Assembly: GCA_910577225.1 (NCBI GenBank)
Contig: CAJTMV010000037.1
Span: forward strand, 1 to 39,571
Source: an uncultured Eubacterium sp.
GTDB lineage: Bacteria; Bacillota; Clostridia; Lachnospirales; Lachnospiraceae
Length of the DNA: 39,571 nt
Direction of reading: 5' to 3'
Shown: piece by piece, positions 25,255 through 33,263 of the stretch
Numbering within the stretch: the first letter of the stretch is position 1
Layout: each line of letters begins with the position of its first letter
The notes under the pieces: generated by a model
What the model was told of the DNA's origin: nothing
Databases searched by the model: none
What the model saw: the letters and a program-made list of their open reading frames with translations, nothing else
Translations under genes and position numbers: made by a program

Positions 25255-26709
25255 ATGGCAACCATTATCGGCGAAGGTATTACATTTGACGATGTACTGT
25301 TAGTCCCATCTTACTCAGAAGTAACTCCAAACATGATCGATTTGTCCACAAAGCTCACAAATAAAATCTCACTGAACATTCCTATGATGAGCGCCAGTAT
25401 GGATACGGTTACGGAGCACCGTATGGCGATTGCTATGGCCAGACAGGGCGGCATTGGTATTATTCATAAAAATATGTCCGTAGAAGCGCAGGCTGAAGAA
25501 GTAGACAAAGTCAAACGCTCGGAAAACGGCGTTATTACAGATCCATTTTCACTTTCCGAAGACAACACTCTGGCAGACGCTGACGATCTTATGGCAAAAT
25601 TCCGCATTTCCGGCGTCCCGATCACAAACGAAGGCAAACTGGTCGGTATTATTACAAACCGCGACCTAAAGTTTGAAACCGATTATTCCAAAAAGATCAA
25701 AGACTGCATGACCTCTGAGGGCCTGATTACCGCTCAGGAAGGAATCACTCTGGAACAGGCCAAGCAGATTCTTGCCAAAGCAAGAAAAGAAAAACTCCCA
25801 ATCGTAGACAAAGACAACAATTTAAAAGGGCTGATTACCATTAAGGATATTGAAAAGCAGATCAAATATCCGGATTCTGCCAAAGATGAACAGGGACGTC
25901 TGCTCTGCGGCGCCGGCGTCGGCATTACGTCAAACATGATGGACCGTGTCGAAGCTCTGGTGAACGCGCATGTGGATGTAATTGTCGTAGACTCCGCGCA
26001 CGGACACTCCAAAAATATTTTAGAAGCCGTGCAAAATATCAAGTCCGCTTATCCAGACCTGCAGGTGATTGCCGGAAATATCGCAACCGGAGAAGCTGCA
26101 AAAGCGCTGATCGAAGCTGGCGCGGACTGTGTCAAGGTCGGCATCGGTCCTGGTTCCATCTGTACTACCCGTGTCGTTTCCGGTATTGGCGTACCGCAGA
26201 TTAGCGCTATTATGGACTGTTATCAGGTTGCGAAAGCATACAATATTCCAGTCATCGCAGACGGCGGCATAAAATACTCCGGCGACATGACCAAAGCGCT
26301 TGCAGCCGGCGCAAACGTATGTATGATGGGTTCTATTTTTGCAGGCTGTGACGAAGCTCCCGGTACGTTCGAACTATTCCAGGGCAGAAAATACAAGGTC
26401 TATCGTGGTATGGGTTCGCTTGCCGCTATGGAAAACGGCAGCAAAGACCGCTATTTCCAGGAAAACGCAAAAAAACTCGTACCGGAAGGCGTGGAAGGAC
26501 GCGTTGCCTATAAAGGTTCTGTGGAAGACACCGTATTTCAGCTGATCGGCGGTATCCGTTCCGGTATGGGATATTGCGGATGTCCAACCATCGAAACGCT
26601 GCACGAGAACGGCAAATTTATTAAGATCTCCGCTGCATCCCTGAAAGAAAGCCATCCGCACGATATTCACATTACGAAAGAAGCTCCTAATTACAGCATG
26701 GACGAATAA
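25255..26709 (+). CDS. guaB: IMP dehydrogenase
   Basis: The start at 25255 follows AGAGAGGA; the frame is open further upstream but crosses the promoter. The 484-residue enzyme oxidises IMP to XMP, the committed step of GMP synthesis. FDDVLLVPSYSEV, MSASMDTVTEHRMAIAMARQGGIGIIHKNMS, two CBS domains (about 93-205), DSAHGHS, AGNIATGEA, and GPGSICTTR with catalytic C303 are all in place, followed by the flap sequence and GVEGRVAYKG. Confidence 0.98.
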   Translation: MATIIGEGITFDDVLLVPSYSEVTPNMIDLSTKLTNKISLNIPMMSASMDTVTEHRMAIAMARQGGIGIIHKNMSVEAQAEEVDKVKRSENGVITDPFSLSEDNTLADADDLMAKFRISGVPITNEGKLVGIITNRDLKFETDYSKKIKDCMTSEGLITAQEGITLEQAKQILAKARKEKLPIVDKDNNLKGLITIKDIEKQIKYPDSAKDEQGRLLCGAGVGITSNMMDRVEALVNAHVDVIVVDSAHGHSKNILEAVQNIKSAYPDLQVIAGNIATGEAAKALIEAGADCVKVGIGPGSICTTRVVSGIGVPQISAIMDCYQVAKAYNIPVIADGGIKYSGDMTKALAAGANVCMMGSIFAGCDEAPGTFELFQGRKYKVYRGMGSLAAMENGSKDRYFQENAKKLVPEGVEGRVAYKGSVEDTVFQLIGGIRSGMGYCGCPTIETLHENGKFIKISAASLKESHPHDIHITKEAPNYSMDE

Positions 26710-26728
26710 ATGTTCCTCTGACAATTTT

Positions 26729-26780
26729 ACTGCCATCCATACGACACACCCGAAGGCTGTCGTACGGATGGCAGTTTTTA
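26729..26780 (+). terminator. Terminator of guaB
   Basis: Stem of 18 nt per arm with one mismatch (ACTGCCATCC.. with ..GGATGGCAGT), an 11-nt loop, and a TTTTTATTT tail. Confidence 0.9.
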
Positions 26781-26828
26781 TTTGTAAAAACTGCATAAAT
26801 TCTCTGTAATAATTTGGTAAAAAATTTG

Positions 26829-26857
26829 TTGCATCCGCGAATCGAATTCGCTATACT
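26829..26857 (+). promoter_or_regulatory. Sigma-A promoter of the BIG2 protein gene
   Basis: TTGCAT (26829-26834), 17 bp, TATACT (26852-26857); the gene start follows 45 bp downstream behind AAAGGAG. Confidence 0.8.
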
Positions 26858-26902
26858 ATTATTATCTACAAAAGAATCACTGATTTACGGAAAGGAGAAA
26901 TT

Positions 26903-27913
26903 ATGAAAAGTTCTATCAAAAAAATGCTTTGTTTCCTGCTCGCATTTGTCCTGTGCGCAGGCACGGCAGCTGTCAGCCCGATCTCCGTACAGGCAAAGTT
27001 CAAAACGATCACCATGTCTGAATCGCTGGAAAACGCAGCCGCCGATGTTCCGGTTGTAAAAGATTTTACACTTCCGGTTTCCTCCACAGACGTTTTTGTG
27101 TACATCGGTACGATGGCGCCCTGTTCATTCACAATGATGCTCTTTAATAGCGAAGATATGGAGACAGACTCTGTCAGAATTACCGAATCGGACACTGCCT
27201 GGACGACCGACGGCAGCGGCATATATGTAAACGGTTATACTGGCAGCTTTGCTTCTGGCGATTACCATGCATCCATCACGTTCGACGCGCCAACTGCATT
27301 CGTGTTTGCCGTGGCAGCTGAAATCCCTGAAGCAGTCATCAGCAACAGCACGCTGACTCTGACCGCCGGTTTTTCCAAAAACTTAAGCGTCAAAGACAAC
27401 ACCGGCTCTGTGAAATGGAAATCCAGCAAGCCTGCCATCGCTTCTGTAGACAGCAAAGGACAGGTTACCGCCAAAAAAGCCGGAAAAAGTACAATTACCG
27501 CTACCGTAGACGGAAAAACACTGAAATGCGTCGTTACCGTTAAAAACAATAAATACACCGCCACCAAGCTGACAAACAGCGAGATTCCGAACGGACAGGC
27601 GAGCTGGGAGGCATACAACGCTTCTTATGATAACGCCGGAAACCTGACGATCAAATTCAGAATGGTAAACAACTGCGGACATTACGCGGAATACCTGAAA
27701 AACCTGAACGTAAAAGTAAAAACAGCGAAAGGCTCCACAGCCGCGGTATACAAAGAAAGCAGAAAAAATCTGTACGTTGCCGACCAAAGCTATAAAGATT
27801 TTAAAATCACCATTCCAAAAAAAGATTTGAAAATCAAAAAGCCAATCGATTTAAGAAACGCTTCCATCGTCACTGACGGAAGTTACGGATATACCTATTA
27901 TACTTACAACTAA
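26903..27913 (+). CDS. Secreted protein with a bacterial Ig-like (BIG2) domain
   Basis: The 336-residue protein has a clear Sec signal peptide (about 1-31: basic start, hydrophobic core FLLAFVLCAG, cleavage near VQA). The N-terminal beta-rich region (about 35-140) is unassigned. Residues about 146-216 are a BIG2 domain (LTLTAGFSKNLSVKDNTGSVKWKSSKPAIASVDSKGQVTAKKAGKSTITATVDGK). The C-terminal region is beta-rich and Lys/Tyr-rich with no sorting signal or membrane anchor, so it is released or held non-covalently. It is monocistronic with its own promoter and terminator. Function unknown. Confidence 0.85.
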   Translation: MKSSIKKMLCFLLAFVLCAGTAAVSPISVQAKFKTITMSESLENAAADVPVVKDFTLPVSSTDVFVYIGTMAPCSFTMMLFNSEDMETDSVRITESDTAWTTDGSGIYVNGYTGSFASGDYHASITFDAPTAFVFAVAAEIPEAVISNSTLTLTAGFSKNLSVKDNTGSVKWKSSKPAIASVDSKGQVTAKKAGKSTITATVDGKTLKCVVTVKNNKYTATKLTNSEIPNGQASWEAYNASYDNAGNLTIKFRMVNNCGHYAEYLKNLNVKVKTAKGSTAAVYKESRKNLYVADQSYKDFKITIPKKDLKIKKPIDLRNASIVTDGSYGYTYYTYN

Positions 27914-27931
27914 AGATCTGGCTGCCACATG

Positions 27932-27960
27932 AACTGCATAGTATTTGCCGCTATGCAGTT
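27932..27960. terminator. Terminator after the BIG2 gene
   Basis: AACTGCATAG pairs perfectly with CTATGCAGTT across a 9-nt loop, followed by TATGTTTTG. The lipoprotein gene ends about 140 bp away on the other strand. Nothing else is seen in 27961-28097. Confidence 0.65.
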
Positions 27961-28097
27961 TATGTTTTGCAACCGTTTCGTTCTCTAAACCATTCCTTTG
28001 TTTTCAGCTTTTCGCTGTAACGGACAGGTCCTGCATCCGTATGCCGAAACCATTCCCTGATTCTCTGGCCGCCATGCGGCAGATCACTGATTGTTTA

Positions 28098-28679
28098 TTA
28101 TTTTCCTGATTTGTCTGATCTGCCTGCTTTGCTTCTTCCTGCCGCCTGATCCTTCTGATTGTTATCTCTGTTCTTGTCTTTGTTCTTATCGGTACCTGTA
28201 GTATCTGTACCGGCGCCTGCTGCGTCGGTTCCGTTCGTATTATGGTCAGTATCTGCCGCGTTGTTTCCGGCTGTACCAGTATCCGTACCGGCCGTACCGT
28301 TTCCGGCTGCGCCAGTATCCGTACCGGCCGTACCGTTTCCGGCTGCGCCAGTATCCGTACCGGCCGTACCGTTTCCTGTCGTATCATCGGCCGTACCATT
28401 CGTGTCATTCGTGCCGTTAGTATCGTTTCCCGTCATATCGTCTACACCGTCGACGATATCATCTCCAATATCTTCCACGCCGTCGATCGCATCATCCACA
28501 ACATTTCCTCCATTGTCTGTACCATTTGTCACTGAATTTGTGTTATCGCCTGTTCCATCATCAGTCTGGCTGGTACCATTATTCGGCGTCTGGCTGTTCT
28601 GGTCATTCTTTGTTGTACCACATCCGACAACTACGGTCAGCGCCAATGCTGTCAAAAATCCTAACATTAATTTTTTCAT
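28098..28679 (-). CDS. Lipoprotein with Asn/Gly/Thr/Asp low-complexity repeats
   Basis: ATG at 28679 follows AAAAAGGAG. The 193-residue protein begins with a lipoprotein signal peptide (MKKLMLGFLTALALTVVVGC, lipid-modified Cys20). The rest is disordered: Asn/Gly/Thr/Asp-rich, with D-D-x-x-D-G-V-D-D-x segments (about 65-85) and a tandem repeat of 12 residues (AGTDTGAAGNGT, about 3 copies), then a basic tail. No catalytic domain. It follows spoVAE by 83 bp, so it may be made in the forespore, but that is only context. Confidence 0.8.
   Translation of the reverse strand: MKKLMLGFLTALALTVVVGCGTTKNDQNSQTPNNGTSQTDDGTGDNTNSVTNGTDNGGNVVDDAIDGVEDIGDDIVDGVDDMTGNDTNGTNDTNGTADDTTGNGTAGTDTGAAGNGTAGTDTGAAGNGTAGTDTGTAGNNAADTDHNTNGTDAAGAGTDTTGTDKNKDKNRDNNQKDQAAGRSKAGRSDKSGK
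28262..28376 (-). repeat. 36-bp tandem repeat in the lipoprotein gene
   Basis: A GTATCC-containing unit recurs with period 36 bp (positions 28278, 28314, 28350), almost without change. Because 36 is a multiple of three, copy-number change keeps the frame. The GC content exceeds that of the neighbours. Confidence 0.85.
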
Positions 28680-28762
28680 TTTGTTGTCTCCTTTTTACTT
28701 ATGGTATAGTCATCCGATATCCGGATGAAAAATATTGTCTCCATAAGAGCGCAAACTATACA

Positions 28763-29119
28763 TTATTTACGCATCTTTGGCTGGAAAATGAGCGACGCAA
28801 GATAGCCAAGTACAAGCGCTGCAGAAACGCCGACCGCACATGACGTAAATCCTCCCATAAAAAGTCCGATAAAGCCGTTCTGGTCGATCGCTTCTCTCAT
28901 CCCTTTCCAAAGCAGATTTCCAAATCCTAACAACGGCACGCTCGCTCCTGCCCCGGCATACTCCATCAGCGGCTCGTAAATCCCAAACGCTCCGAGCACA
29001 GCTCCACTGCAGACAAGCGTAACCATGATCCTCCCCGGAAGCATTTTTGTTTTTTCCATTAAGATCTGTGCAAGCGCACAGATCAGTCCTCCTACCCAGA
29101 AAGCGTTGAAATAATCCAT
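28763..29119 (-). CDS. spoVAE: Stage V sporulation protein AE
   Basis: The start that follows AAAGGAGAATGACAGA gives 118 residues (MDYFNAFWVGGLICALAQILMEKTKMLPGRIMV). A GTG 21 codons upstream has no binding site. The small integral membrane protein has four hydrophobic segments and the SpoVAE signatures GRIMVTLVCSGAVLG, GAGASVPLLGFG and GFIGLFMGGFTSCAVGVSAALVLGYL. It belongs to the SpoVA complex that moves Ca-dipicolinate across the spore inner membrane. It lies about 40 bp after spoVAD. Confidence 0.93.
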   Translation of the reverse strand: MDYFNAFWVGGLICALAQILMEKTKMLPGRIMVTLVCSGAVLGAFGIYEPLMEYAGAGASVPLLGFGNLLWKGMREAIDQNGFIGLFMGGFTSCAVGVSAALVLGYLASLIFQPKMRK

Positions 29120-29162
29120 TCTGTCATTCTCCTTTCCGTTTTCTGTTTCTGATTGCAGATCG

Positions 29163-30191
29163 TTAACCGGCCTGCGCTTCACCAGCGTGCTCGATTACGA
29201 CCCCATGCGCGGTCCCCGGCACATTTTGTCCCTCATTAAAACTGACCTGCGAAAGCATCGCGCCCGTAGGTACAAATAATACTCTTTTCAGGCTGCCCGA
29301 CTCTGTCTGCGGCAGGAAATACGCACTCAGTGTCGTCGCAGAGCAGCCGCAGCCCGAGCCGCCGGACTGTGTGCCCTGCTTTTCTTTATCAAAAATCTCG
29401 ATCCCGCAATCCGTATGATTGCCGCTAATATCGTATCCCTGATCTTTGACCAGCTTCCATAAAATTTCCTGCCCGACATATCCAAGATCACCGGTAACAA
29501 TCAGGTCATAATCCTTTGGCGTACGGTCAAAATCTTTAAAATTCTGCACAATCAGATTTGCCGCCGCCGGAGCCATCGCCGCTCCCATATTCATGGAATC
29601 CCGAATTCCATAGTCTGTAATAACCCCTGTGGTGATTCCTGTGATTTTCGCCTTCCCACCCGATGTTCCAAGCACGAAAGCTCCGCTCCCCGTTACCGTC
29701 CAGGTAGCTGATAACGGACGCTGATTGGCATATTCCACCGGAAAACGAAACTGCTTTTCCGCGCTTGCAAAATGACTGGACGTAATCGCCAAAACATGAT
29801 CGGCATATCCGCCGGCCACACACATTGCCCCTAACGACAACGCCTCGCCGCAGGTCGAACATGCGCCATACAATCCAAACAGCGGAATTTCATAGTTCAT
29901 CAGTCCAAACGAAGTTGCGATTGTCTGCCCCAGCAAATCGCCGGCAAAAATATATCGAATATCCTCCGGCTTTAAAGATGCCTTCCCCATGGCAAGCGCA
30001 GCCGCCTCTTTTTGCATTGTACTTTCTGATTCCTCCCAGGAATCCTCTCCAAACTTATCGCTGCTGCATACCATATCAAATAATTTACCAAGAGGTCCTT
30101 CTCCTTCCTTCTTTCCGACTACGGACGCACTGCTTAAAATAAAAGGAGCCTCCGCAAACTGGAGGCTCTGACTTCCCATCTGCTGTGTCAT
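29163..30191 (-). CDS. spoVAD: Stage V sporulation protein AD
   Basis: The start at 30191 follows AAGGAG and gives 342 residues. SpoVAD has a thiolase-like fold without thiolase chemistry and binds dipicolinate at the spore inner membrane. FAGDLLGQTIATSFG, GLYGACSTCGEALSLGAM, ITSSHFASAEKQFRFPVEYANQRPLSATWTVTGSGA and GSGCGCSATTLSAYF are typical. The gene is followed by spoVAE but is not preceded by spoVAC, which is usually adjacent; instead an SDR gene lies upstream. spoVAC may be elsewhere in the genome. Confidence 0.96.
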   Translation of the reverse strand: MTQQMGSQSLQFAEAPFILSSASVVGKKEGEGPLGKLFDMVCSSDKFGEDSWEESESTMQKEAAALAMGKASLKPEDIRYIFAGDLLGQTIATSFGLMNYEIPLFGLYGACSTCGEALSLGAMCVAGGYADHVLAITSSHFASAEKQFRFPVEYANQRPLSATWTVTGSGAFVLGTSGGKAKITGITTGVITDYGIRDSMNMGAAMAPAAANLIVQNFKDFDRTPKDYDLIVTGDLGYVGQEILWKLVKDQGYDISGNHTDCGIEIFDKEKQGTQSGGSGCGCSATTLSAYFLPQTESGSLKRVLFVPTGAMLSQVSFNEGQNVPGTAHGVVIEHAGEAQAG

Positions 30192-30281
30192 ACTGATTCT
30201 CCTTCTTTCAGACGGCTTGCAGGCGGATGGATCCACCTGACTTCGTCTGTATTTTTCTCAGTATTCCCCGCCAGAAAAAAA

Positions 30282-31124
30282 TTATACGCCAGAATACGCT
30301 GCAAAACCGGCGTCGATCGGCAGTACTGCACCTGTAATCGCACTGGACGCTTTTTCATCGCACAAAAAAAATACGCCTCCCAAAAGCTCTTCTCCATCCA
30401 CAAACCGTCCCATCGGCGTACCGTTTAAAATCTTTTTGGAACGCGCGGTCGGCGTACCGTCTTCCTGAAACAGCAGCCGGCGGTTCTGATTGGATATTAA
30501 AAATCCCGGCGCGATCGCATTGCAGCGAATACCCGTACCTGCAAAATGCGTCGCCAGCCACTGGGTAAAGTTCGAAACAGCCGCCTTTGCAGCGGAATAC
30601 GCCGGTATCTTTGTGAGCGGAATATACGCGTTCATCGAAGAAATATTTAAAATACACCCGCTTTTTTTATCCGCCATGTCCTTCGCAAAAATCTGCGTGG
30701 GTATGAGCGTTCCCTGAAAATTCAGCTGGAATACAAACTCCACTCCCGCTGCATCCAGATCAAAAAAAGTCTTCTGCCCATCGACCGCTTCATGATGATA
30801 CTCGTTATCAGTCGTCGCTTTTGGATGATTGCCGCCCGCTCCGTTAATCAAAATATCACACGGCCCCAGATCCTTTAAAATCTCGTCATGAACCTGCTGC
30901 AGAGCCTGCGTTTCCAGTACGTTCGCCTGATACCCCTTACACACAAGTCCCTTTGCCCTGCATTCTTCTTCCAGCTGCTTTACCGCCTCTTCATTCAGAT
31001 CCAGCGCCGCCACTTTTGCACCTGCCTTGGCAAATGCTTTTGCCATGGTTCCGCAGAGAATACCGCCTGCTCCTGTAATCACTACTACTTTTTCTGAAAA
31101 ATCAATCCCTAATGGTAAGTCCAT
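30282..31124 (-). CDS. SDR oxidoreductase, probable mannonate/fructuronate-type dehydrogenase
   Basis: The start at 31124 follows AAAGGAG (280 residues); an alternative in-frame ATG at 31142 is the last ATG of the upstream repeat array. Motifs are those of classical SDRs: TGAGGILCGTMAKAFA (NAD-binding), NGAGGNHPK, SSMNAY, and Y-x3-K in AYSAAKAAV. The NHPKATTDNEYH and FLISNQNRRLL segments are like D-mannonate oxidoreductases of hexuronate degradation (UxuB/YjmF-like). Assignment to that substrate rests on sequence resemblance alone; no other hexuronate gene is here. Its leader is discussed as a separate feature. Confidence 0.85.
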   Translation of the reverse strand: MDLPLGIDFSEKVVVITGAGGILCGTMAKAFAKAGAKVAALDLNEEAVKQLEEECRAKGLVCKGYQANVLETQALQQVHDEILKDLGPCDILINGAGGNHPKATTDNEYHHEAVDGQKTFFDLDAAGVEFVFQLNFQGTLIPTQIFAKDMADKKSGCILNISSMNAYIPLTKIPAYSAAKAAVSNFTQWLATHFAGTGIRCNAIAPGFLISNQNRRLLFQEDGTPTARSKKILNGTPMGRFVDGEELLGGVFFLCDEKASSAITGAVLPIDAGFAAYSGV

Positions 31125-31141
31125 ATCGCTTCTCCTTTCCA

Positions 31142-31320
31142 TATATCAAAATCCTTTCAAAATAATTGCTGCGTTTTCATACATCAAAATCCTTTGTAAA
31201 CAGCTGCTGCGTTTTCATACGGTAAAATCCCTTGAAAACAGCTGCTGCGTTTTCATACATCAAAATCCTTTGTAAACAGTTGCTGCGGTTTCATACGGCA
31301 AAATCCTTTGTAAATAATTG
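31142..31320 (-). repeat. 38-bp tandem array of coupled mini-ORFs in the SDR leader
   Basis: On the minus strand ATG codons occur at 31294, 31256, 31218, 31180 and 31142, always 38 bp apart. Each is preceded by an AAAGGA-like site (AAGGGA in one unit) and a 9-nt spacer. The first three open 13-codon ORFs: MKPQQLFTKDFDV, MKTQQLFSRDFTV and MKTQQLFTKDFDV. The TGA of each overlaps the next ATG as ATGA, so 42 nt minus 4 gives the 38-bp period. The fourth ends early (MKTQQLF, TGA at 31157-31159), and the fifth ATG is in frame with the dehydrogenase. Confidence 0.85.
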
Positions 31321-31327
31321 CAACATT

Positions 31328-31440
31328 TGCTCTTTCTGATGTAACGATACCTGTCAGATGCCAGCGTTTGCCCTTTCTGGTGTATCGATACCTGTCAGAC
31401 GGCAGCGTTTCTCCTTCTGATGTAACGATGCATATCAAAT
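31328..31440 (-). repeat. Second, degenerate repeat block (about 40 bp, 3 copies) upstream of the array
   Basis: The element around CGATACCTGTCAG recurs at 31345, 31386 and 31426 (periods 41 and 40). Each unit has GAAAGRG-like purines and a GCAAACGCTG core on the minus strand. The unit weakly resembles the 38-bp unit (CAGCGTTT/TGCGTTTTC) and may be its diverged ancestor. Confidence 0.6.
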
Positions 31441-31930
31441 GTAGTGTGCCCTTTCAGGATGTGTTTATACACAAACAAAAACCTAAGGCTCCATTTAGGC
31501 AAAAGTCGGAATTTCATACAGATTGTATTTTGTATTTGTCAGATGAAGACAGAATGAAAGGCAATGCATGACCACCCGAATATCTCCTGCGTTGCAGGTT
31601 TTGCAGAGCTTTAAGTTCCAAACAGGCGGGACTGGCTTGTCAGCGATATAGGAAACATCTCCTGAATATTTGTCATCTTCAGAAGAATCAGTAAGCAGCC
31701 GCCCTGGCGCAATCAATGCCCGCAGCCTGCGCCCCGCATGTATTCACATGGATAATACTTCATTTTACAGCTTGTAAAAAAAAACAAAACATGTCATACT
31801 AATAACATCTGCCGCCAGGGTCAGTCAGATCAGGAAAGCAGTCCGCCAGTGGGAAGACAAAAAAAGAATCATTTTTGCAGCGTAAAAATTCTTCCGCGGA
31901 AACATTCTTCCATGAAAACATTCTTCCATG
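31441..31930. other. Long unassigned leader between the SDR and aroC genes
   Basis: No gene is certain. On the minus strand a short stem (CCTAAA/TTTAGG-type, 31482-31499) followed by GTTTTTG could be a terminator or attenuator. On the + strand, TTGTAA followed by CATACT near 31773-31800 is a weak candidate promoter for aroC. Confidence 0.35.
31495..31716 (-). CDS. Doubtful 73-residue ORF
   Basis: An open frame with a TTG start (31716) and no clear ribosome binding site; the stop overlaps the candidate terminator stem. The text (SGDVSYIADKPVPPVWNLKLCKTCNAGDIRVVMHCLSFCLHL) has a CxxC and balanced composition, so it might be a remnant of a real gene. I do not recognise it. Confidence 0.2.
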   Translation of the reverse strand: MIAPGRLLTDSSEDDKYSGDVSYIADKPVPPVWNLKLCKTCNAGDIRVVMHCLSFCLHLTNTKYNLYEIPTFA

Positions 31931-31933
31931 GAA
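31888..31933 (+). repeat. 16-bp direct repeats with palindromic TTCCNNGGAA cores before aroC
   Basis: ATTCTTCC occurs at 31888, 31904 and 31920 (period 16 bp). The cores read TTCCGCGGAA, TTCCATGAA and TTCCATGGAA. Their position 60-100 bp before the aroC start suggests an operator for a regulator, but none is known to me with this exact site. Confidence 0.5.
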
Positions 31934-31987
31934 ACCTACCATATTGTCTCTAAAATAAAAACAGAAAAAGAAAAGGATGATAGAATT

Positions 31988-33103
31988 ATGTCAGGCTCAA
32001 CATTCGGAACAAAATTTAAAATTACTACCTGGGGGGAATCCCACGGCGCCGGCGTTGGCGTTGTGATCGACGGCTGTCCGGCTGGCCTGCCGCTTTGTGA
32101 AGAAGATATTCAACGCTATCTGGACCGCCGCAAACCCGGTCAGTCCAGGTTCAGCACACCACGTAAAGAAGACGATACCGCGCTCATTCAGTCCGGAATC
32201 TTTGAAGGACGTACGACCGGAACGCCGATCTCCATCGCCGTGTATAACAAAAACCAGCGTTCCGCCGATTACAGCGAAATTGCGTCTTATTATCGCCCCG
32301 GACATGCCGATTATACGTTTGACCAAAAATACGGTTTTCGCGATTACCGGGGAGGCGGCCGCTCTTCTGCCCGCGAAACAATCGGGCGCGTGGCCGCAGG
32401 CGCAGTGGCGGCAAAACTGCTGGATACGATCGGCATCCATTTTCTGACTTATGTCAAAAGCATTGGGCCGGTAACCATCGATCCCGCACATTTTGACGCA
32501 TCCTGTATCGAAACTCATCCGCTGCGCATGCCGGATGCCGTTGCAGCTGCCGAGGCACAGGCTTATCTGGATCGATGTATGCAGTCGCAAAATTCCTCCG
32601 GCGGTGTTGTGGAATGTATCATAAAAGGCGTTCCAGCCGGCATCGGGGAGCCGGTCTTTCAAAAGCTGGACAGCGCGCTTGCAGGCGCTATCTTTTCCAT
32701 CGGAGCGGTAAAGGGATTTGAAATCGGAGACGGTTTTGCAGCCGCACGCGCGACAGGTATCGAAAACAACGATGCCTTTTATTCAGACAAGCACGGACAG
32801 ATTCGAAAAAAAACCAATCACGCCGGAGGTATCCTTGGCGGAATCAGCGACGGCTCAGACATTATTTTACGCGCCGCATTTAAACCCACTCCGTCTGTCA
32901 GCGCAGTACAGCAGACGGTCAGCAAAAACGGAGAAACGATTTCCATCCAGGTAAAAGGCCGTCACGATCCGGTTATCGTTCCGCGCGCAGTCGTTGTCGT
33001 AGAAGCTATGGCCGCCCTGACACTGGCCGACCTGACGCTTTTAAATCTGGGCGCGCAGGCTGACTGCGTATCGGATTTTTACATAACATCCCAAAAGAAA
33101 TAA
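31988..33103 (+). CDS. aroC: Chorismate synthase
   Basis: Start at 31988 after AAAGGAT gives 371 residues; an earlier in-frame ATG at 31928 lies in the repeat leader. The FMN-dependent enzyme makes chorismate from EPSP, the last shikimate step. GTKFKITTWGESHGAGVGVVIDGCPAG, RRKPGQSRFSTPRKEDD, GHADYTFDQKYGFRDYRGGGRSSARETIGRVAAGAVA and TNHAGGILGGISDGSDI are the family signatures. It is monocistronic, with a terminator downstream. Confidence 0.97.
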   Translation: MSGSTFGTKFKITTWGESHGAGVGVVIDGCPAGLPLCEEDIQRYLDRRKPGQSRFSTPRKEDDTALIQSGIFEGRTTGTPISIAVYNKNQRSADYSEIASYYRPGHADYTFDQKYGFRDYRGGGRSSARETIGRVAAGAVAAKLLDTIGIHFLTYVKSIGPVTIDPAHFDASCIETHPLRMPDAVAAAEAQAYLDRCMQSQNSSGGVVECIIKGVPAGIGEPVFQKLDSALAGAIFSIGAVKGFEIGDGFAAARATGIENNDAFYSDKHGQIRKKTNHAGGILGGISDGSDIILRAAFKPTPSVSAVQQTVSKNGETISIQVKGRHDPVIVPRAVVVVEAMAALTLADLTLLNLGAQADCVSDFYITSQKK

Positions 33104-33162
33104 CGCCGGCAGAGCATTTTTACACTAAAAAATCTCTTTTTTCACCGTCGGAAACGTAATAA

Positions 33163-33208
33163 AAAAACTTTCCTGTCTCTGTTTTTTACAACAGAGCGGA
33201 AAGTTTTT
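33163..33208. terminator. Terminator after aroC
   Basis: AAAAACTTTCC and CTCTG pair with CAGAG and GGAAAGTTTTT, with a bulge and a loop of about 10 nt. The A-run/T-run arms allow it to work for either strand. Confidence 0.8.
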
Positions 33209-33263
33209 CTCCTGTTCCTCACATACCCCGACAGACCATCCGTGAATGCGGCTGACGACTGCG

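Noticed and set aside
28004..28728. Several long open frames overlapping the lipoprotein gene on both strands
   Set aside because: They arise from the 36-bp repeat; only the minus frame 28098-28679 has a signal peptide, a lipobox and a good ribosome binding site.
31146..31440. CRISPR array
   Set aside because: The repeats are contiguous, without unique spacers, and no cas gene is present.
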